Positions 60,412 to 64,000 of a stretch of 64,000 bases of DNA are shown here, piece by piece; within the stretch, counting starts at the first letter, position 1; each line of letters opens with the position of its first letter. A program made the position numbers and the translations under genes. The stretch covers positions 38,782 through 102,781 of the forward strand of contig JAFLEE010000008.1 of NCBI GenBank assembly GCA_017302015.1. The letters are read 5' to 3'. This stretch comes from Spirochaetota bacterium (GTDB taxonomy: Bacteria > Spirochaetota > UBA12135 > COTS27 > JAFLEE01). The notes under the pieces are model-generated. The model worked only from the letters and a program-made list of their open reading frames with translations. It ran no database searches and was not told the DNA's origin.

Positions 60412-61455
60412 ATGGCCAAGAAACTTCGCATCGGGGTCGTCGGCCTGGGCCGCATCGGCTGGGGGTTCCATTGCAAGACGATCCAAGACCACCCCGATTG
60501 GGTTCTCGCCGCCGCCTCCGACGCCGAAGCGGCCCGCTGCGAAGAAGCCCGCCTGGCCTACGATTGCGAACCGTTCCTCGATTATGGGCGCATGCTGAAG
60601 GACGGCCGCCTCGACGCCGTCGCCCTGGCCACGCCCACCCACCTGCACCGCGCCATGGCCGAGGCCGCCTTCAAGGCGGGTCTCCACGTCATGCTCGAAA
60701 AGCCCATGGCCCAGAACCTCGCCGAGGGCGAAGCCATCGTCCGCGCCGCGGGCCGGGCCAAGCGCGTCCTTACCGTCTACCAACCCCGGCGCCTCGAGGC
60801 GGGGTTCCAGCAATTGCTGCACCTGCTCAAGGGGGGGAAACTCGGCGAGATCTACCACACCCGCATCACCCTAAACGGTTTCGCGCGGCGCAACGATTGG
60901 CAGAGCCTGCTGAAGTTCGGCGGGGGGATGCTCAATAATTACGGGGCCCACACCATCGACATGCTCCTGAGCCTCATCGGCTACGACGTGAAGCGCGTCT
61001 ATTGCCGCCTGGGCCGCGTCGCTTCCCTGGGCGACGCCGAAGACGTGGTGAAGATCCTCCTGGAGACGAAGGCCGGGAGCCTCGGGGAGATCGATATCAA
61101 CCAGGCCTCCCTCGACCCAGGGGTGCGGGTGGAGGTCACCGGCTCCACGGGGACGGTCCTCTGGCGCGACGGGTTCCTGAACCTCAAATACTTCAAGGCG
61201 GCCAAACTCCCCAAGGCGAAACTGGACCGTTCCCTCTCCAGCGCCGGGCGCCAATACCCGGCGACGAAGGTGCCCCTGATCGAGGAGAAGATCCCCGTAG
61301 ACCCCGCGTTCGCCATCGACGTCTACGGCGATTTCGCCCGGGCCATCCGCAAGGGGACGGCGCCCTTCGTGAAGCCCCAGGAGACCCTGGCCCTCATGCG
61401 CCTCATCGCCCGCCTCCGAAAGGACGCGGGGCGCATCCACGAGTCGCTGATCTAG
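60412..61455 (+). CDS. Gfo/Idh/MocA family oxidoreductase
   Basis: 347 residues from ATG 60412; an ATG at 60403 touches the AAGG and is too close. RIGVVGLGRIGWGFHCKTI is the GxGxxG loop; VMLEKPMAQNL holds the catalytic EKP Lys; GGGMLNNYGAHTIDMLLSL starts the substrate domain. It oxidises or reduces a sugar with NAD(P). It stands alone with its own promoter and is convergent with the sulfatase downstream. Confidence 0.9.
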   Translation: MAKKLRIGVVGLGRIGWGFHCKTIQDHPDWVLAAASDAEAARCEEARLAYDCEPFLDYGRMLKDGRLDAVALATPTHLHRAMAEAAFKAGLHVMLEKPMAQNLAEGEAIVRAAGRAKRVLTVYQPRRLEAGFQQLLHLLKGGKLGEIYHTRITLNGFARRNDWQSLLKFGGGMLNNYGAHTIDMLLSLIGYDVKRVYCRLGRVASLGDAEDVVKILLETKAGSLGEIDINQASLDPGVRVEVTGSTGTVLWRDGFLNLKYFKAAKLPKAKLDRSLSSAGRQYPATKVPLIEEKIPVDPAFAIDVYGDFARAIRKGTAPFVKPQETLALMRLIARLRKDAGRIHESLI

Positions 61456-61524
61456 GGCCCGGAGCGGCCGCGGGTCGCGCGGTCAGCGCTTGATCTGCCG
61501 CGGGGCCCCTGGAACGCGCCCCCC

Positions 61525-63060
61525 TCACGCCCCCCACACCCGGGGCATCCACATGGGCTCCTTCCCCATCTCCGCATGCACCAGGGAAAGCAGGAGTTCC
61601 CCCTTGAGCGCCTGGGAGGCCGGATCGTCCCAGAGGTTCTCGAACTCCCCCGGGTCTTTCTCGAGGTCGAAGAGTTCGCCGTAGGGTTGGTTATAGTAGG
61701 CCGTGATCTTGTGGCGGTCCGTGACCAGCGTCTTCACGTGGATGGTGGTCGGCTGGTGGTGGTTCTCCACCAGCGCGTGGCGGCGCGAGAAGGGGCGCTC
61801 GCCACACCAGGTCTCTTTCTGGCTGACCCCGGTCATCGTGCGGGGCGCCGCGAGCCCGCAGAAATCGAGGAAGGTCTGCGGCAGGTCGACGAGGGATTGG
61901 ATCGCCGGGTTAACAACCCCCGCCGGGATGCGCCCCGGAAGCCGGGCGAGGAAGGGCACGCGGATCATGTCCTCATAATGGAAGGGACCCTTGGCGATGA
62001 GGCCGTGGTGCCCGTAGAAATGCCCGTGGTCGGTGGTGAAGACGACGAGGGTGTTCTCCGCGAGGCCGAGGGCCTCGAGGCGGTCCAAGATCTTCCCGAT
62101 GTACTTGTCCATGAGGGAGATCATGCCGTAATAAACGGCGATATCCTTGGCGAGTTTCTTCTTGTCGTGCAGGTGGGAGTTGAAGCCGTGCATGGCGTGC
62201 CCGTCCTTCTCCTGCCAGGGGCGAAAATCGGGCTTAGCTGTCTGGGTGAGGCGGTGGTGGGGCGGATTTTTCTCGTGCTCCCCGGGGCGGCCCTCGGGCA
62301 CCTCGATCTCGTCGGGGTCGTACATCGTGTCCCAGGGCTTGGGGACGAGATAGGGGGGATGGGGATCGGGGAAACTCGCCCAGAGGAAGAACGGCTCTGC
62401 GTTCGCCGCGTGCTCCCCGAGGCACTCGCCCACCCGCTCGGCGATCCACGCGTCGTAATGGCACTCTTCGGGGATCGACCACGAACCGCCCGTCGGATCA
62501 TCGGCCGAACTGAGGTAGCCCGACCGGGCCTTGGTGCCCCCCGGGGCGGCGAAATGGGAGCGCCAATCCTTGAAGCCCTTCTTCTCCATCCATAGCCCGT
62601 AATGCTGGCCGACGTGGAACTCGTCGGTATGGTTGCGCGCCAATTCGGCCCTCTGGAAGCCATAGAAGGGGCCGGTGAAATCCCGCCAGAAATCCAGGTC
62701 TTGCATGAGCGGGTTGGATTCGAGGGAGGGATAGGCGCCGCTATGGCGGAGTTGCTGGAAATGGGCCTTCCCGATGAGCGTGGTCTTATAGCCCGCGGCC
62801 TGGAAATCTTCCCCCACGGTATGGGCCGATTCGGGGAGCTTGGTGCCCAGGCTCCAGGCGCCGTGCTGGCTGGGATACTGGCCGGTGATCATGGAGGCCC
62901 GCGTCGGGGTGCAGGTGGGGTTGGGGCAATAGGCCCGCGTGAAGCGGGTGCCCTGGGCCGCGAGCCGGTCCAGGTTCGGGGTCTTCACGGGGGATCCCTG
63001 GATGCCGAGCGTGTTCCAATGCTGCTGGTCGCTGGTGATGAGGAGGATATTGGGGCGCAT
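61525..63060 (-). CDS. Type I formylglycine-dependent sulfatase
   Basis: 511 residues from ATG 63060 with AGGAG nine bases upstream; the frame is open further but runs through the divergent AraC gene. PNILLITSDQQHWNTLG opens the sulfatase fold, and CTPTRASMITGQYPSQHG is the signature (Cys50 to formylglycine). VVFTTDHGHFYGHHG provides metal ligands. Close in type to heparan- or choline-sulfatase-like enzymes. No signal peptide is visible. Divergent from an AraC gene now broken by an insertion. Confidence 0.9.
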   Translation of the reverse strand: MRPNILLITSDQQHWNTLGIQGSPVKTPNLDRLAAQGTRFTRAYCPNPTCTPTRASMITGQYPSQHGAWSLGTKLPESAHTVGEDFQAAGYKTTLIGKAHFQQLRHSGAYPSLESNPLMQDLDFWRDFTGPFYGFQRAELARNHTDEFHVGQHYGLWMEKKGFKDWRSHFAAPGGTKARSGYLSSADDPTGGSWSIPEECHYDAWIAERVGECLGEHAANAEPFFLWASFPDPHPPYLVPKPWDTMYDPDEIEVPEGRPGEHEKNPPHHRLTQTAKPDFRPWQEKDGHAMHGFNSHLHDKKKLAKDIAVYYGMISLMDKYIGKILDRLEALGLAENTLVVFTTDHGHFYGHHGLIAKGPFHYEDMIRVPFLARLPGRIPAGVVNPAIQSLVDLPQTFLDFCGLAAPRTMTGVSQKETWCGERPFSRRHALVENHHQPTTIHVKTLVTDRHKITAYYNQPYGELFDLEKDPGEFENLWDDPASQALKGELLLSLVHAEMGKEPMWMPRVWGA

Positions 63061-63135
63061 CTCGCGGGCTCCTGGGGCAAGCATAGGCCTTTCCCCGCTG
63101 CGCCACAAGGTAGGCCGCGTAGCGATTGTATGAAA

Positions 63136-63170
63136 TTGACTTTTGGATTTCAGGGGGCTACCCTTTCCCC
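63136..63170 (+). promoter_or_regulatory. Promoter giving a leaderless AraC message
   Basis: TTGACT (63136-63141), a 17-bp spacer, TACCCT (63159-63164), then TTCCCC and ATG 63171. The expected transcription start coincides with the A of ATG, and no ribosome binding site exists. Confidence 0.65.
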
Positions 63171-63899
63171 ATGCGCCTGCGCGGGATCGGCTTCCATGAG
63201 ACCCGGGGCCCCGTTCCCGCCCACCGCGACGCGGGGATCGAGTTCCATTACCTCCTCGAAGGCGAGGGCTTTTTCGCCGTCGAGGGGCGGCGTACGCGGG
63301 TGGTTCCCGGCGATTTTTTCTACGCCCTTCCCGAAGAGGCCCACCAGATCGTGCCCATCGGGGATCCCGGCTGGGTCCGCCAGTACGTCCTCCAGGCCGA
63401 TTTCGACGGAACCGAGGGGGAGGTGGAAGCCCTCCTGCGCGGCCCCATGCGGGCCAAGCGGTATTTCCGGGTGGGCGCAAGGCGGCGCTGGTTCTTCGAG
63501 GGCCTGCGACGCCGCCACCAGAGCGGCAACCCCCACCTCGTCGCCTCGGTTCCCCATGAACTCGCGGCCTTCCTCTTCCAATGCATGGGCGAGAGCGCCC
63601 ACCCCGACCACGAACGCCAAGACGGCCTGGTGGAATCGGCCCTCGCCCATTTCCAGCGTTCCCTCGGGGAACGGGTCGATCTCGGCGCGCTCTGCCGGCG
63701 CCTCGGCGTGAACCGGGAGCATTTCATCCGGCTCTTTAAGCGCCGCGTGGGGCATCCCCCGCTTCGTTACTTCACCATGCTCAAAGTCGGGGCCGCCGCG
63801 GATCTCCTGGCCAGCACGAAGCTGCCCCTCGACCAGATCGCCGATCGCCTGGCGTTCACCGACGCCTCGCACCTAAGGCATCGCGTCACAATAACTTGA
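63171..63899 (+). pseudogene. AraC family regulator truncated by an insertion sequence
   Basis: 242 codons from ATG 63171. The N-terminal cupin (IEFHYLLEGEGFFAVEGRR) and first helix-turn-helix (VDLGALCRRLGVNREHFIRLFKRR) are intact. The second unit reaches LDQIADRLAFTDASHL and then ends RHRVTIT-stop, where family members continue with about 20 more residues through the SPxxYR end. The break coincides with a switch to AT-rich sequence belonging to an insertion element. The truncated protein has lost part of its second recognition unit and is probably inactive. Confidence 0.75.
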
Positions 63900-63923
63900 C
63901 TATTTTAAATTTTGATATATAAT
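63896..63923 (+). promoter_or_regulatory. Transposase promoter inside the IS left end
   Basis: TTGACT (63896-63901), a 16-bp spacer and TATAAT (63918-63923). Confidence 0.7.
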
Positions 63924-63926
63924 GGT

Positions 63927-64000
63927 GTGTTGCGAATTCAGCAGGCCATAGAACAGATAGCAGCCAAGTATAGATCACTTGAGCCAATGATGGATGAGCG
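63927..64000 (+). CDS. Transposase, ISAzo13-like (N-terminus only)
   Basis: From GTG 63927 (or TTG 63930) the frame reads LRIQQAIEQIAAKYRSLEPM then MDER, open to the window edge. The KYRSLxPxMDER segment is characteristic of the start of ISAzo13-family DDE transposases. Only 24 codons are visible. The start lies within four bases of the -10, so this message too may be leaderless or nearly so. Confidence 0.6.
   Translation, partial: MLRIQQAIEQIAAKYRSLEPMMDE

Larger units (their letters stand above)
63873..64000 (+). mobile_element. Left end of an insertion sequence (ISAzo13-like), continues off window
   Basis: From about 63873 the GC-rich host coding sequence gives way to an AT-rich end carrying its own strong promoter and the start of a transposase frame. 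The exact left terminus cannot be set without the right end or the target duplication. Confidence 0.65.

Overview
The window looks like a chromosomal segment of a GC-rich, polysaccharide-degrading heterotroph. The combination of formylglycine sulfatases, glycoside hydrolases fused to carbohydrate-binding modules, several parallel beta-helix proteins, SGNH esterases, Gfo/Idh/MocA oxidoreductases and many AraC/LacI/GntR regulators is typical of the PVC group (Lentisphaerota, Kiritimatiellota, Planctomycetota) and of some related candidate phyla. I cannot fix the phylum from sequence alone. Promoters are of the ordinary TTGACA/TATAAT type and most genes have GGAGG-like ribosome binding sites. I saw no rRNA, tRNA or CRISPR array.

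Layout. 1-1.7 kb: edge-truncated FAD oxidoreductase plus an HXXEE membrane protein. 2.0-9.9 kb: AraC regulator, GH-A type glycosidase, esterase, an orphan sugar-binding protein and an SGNH hydrolase. 9.9-15.2 kb: divergent AraC regulator and sulfatase, then a GH2-like enzyme. 15.3-19.3 kb (minus strand): an S9-like hydrolase, a decayed gene tail, and a chemoreceptor. 19.7-24.8 kb: SGNH-domain protein, an AT-rich patch with a YcxB-like gene and a hairpin-rich intergenic region, then a beta-helix protein. 25-31 kb: LacI regulator divergent from a five-gene oxidoreductase/dehydratase operon. 31-33 kb: REC-SpoIIE phosphatase and a VapC-type toxin-antitoxin pair. 33-45 kb: AraC regulator divergent from three tandem giant beta-helix proteins. 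45-50 kb: degenerate oxidoreductase remnant, AraC regulator, then housekeeping and stress genes (ferritin, redoxin, nucleotide-cyclase domain, TerC, SDR). 50-57.4 kb: two convergent GH123-like proteins and a GntR regulator. 57.7-64 kb: large secreted protein of unknown function, Gfo oxidoreductase, second sulfatase, and an AraC gene cut by an insertion sequence whose transposase runs off the right edge.

How it may work together. Secreted enzymes would desulfate, deacylate and cut a complex, probably sulfated, glycan. The solute-binding protein would capture the products and the oxidoreductases would process the sugars. Nearly every catabolic block has its own local regulator, and several of the intervening regions carry direct or inverted repeats placed next to recognisable promoters. 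The most noteworthy signals are AraC-type tandem repeats with a 20-22 bp period, apparently leaderless start codons, a duplicated promoter-leader cassette, a hairpin repeat family that has entered a signal-peptide coding region, a type I dehydroquinate-dehydratase-like enzyme in a LacI-controlled operon, and several gene remnants.
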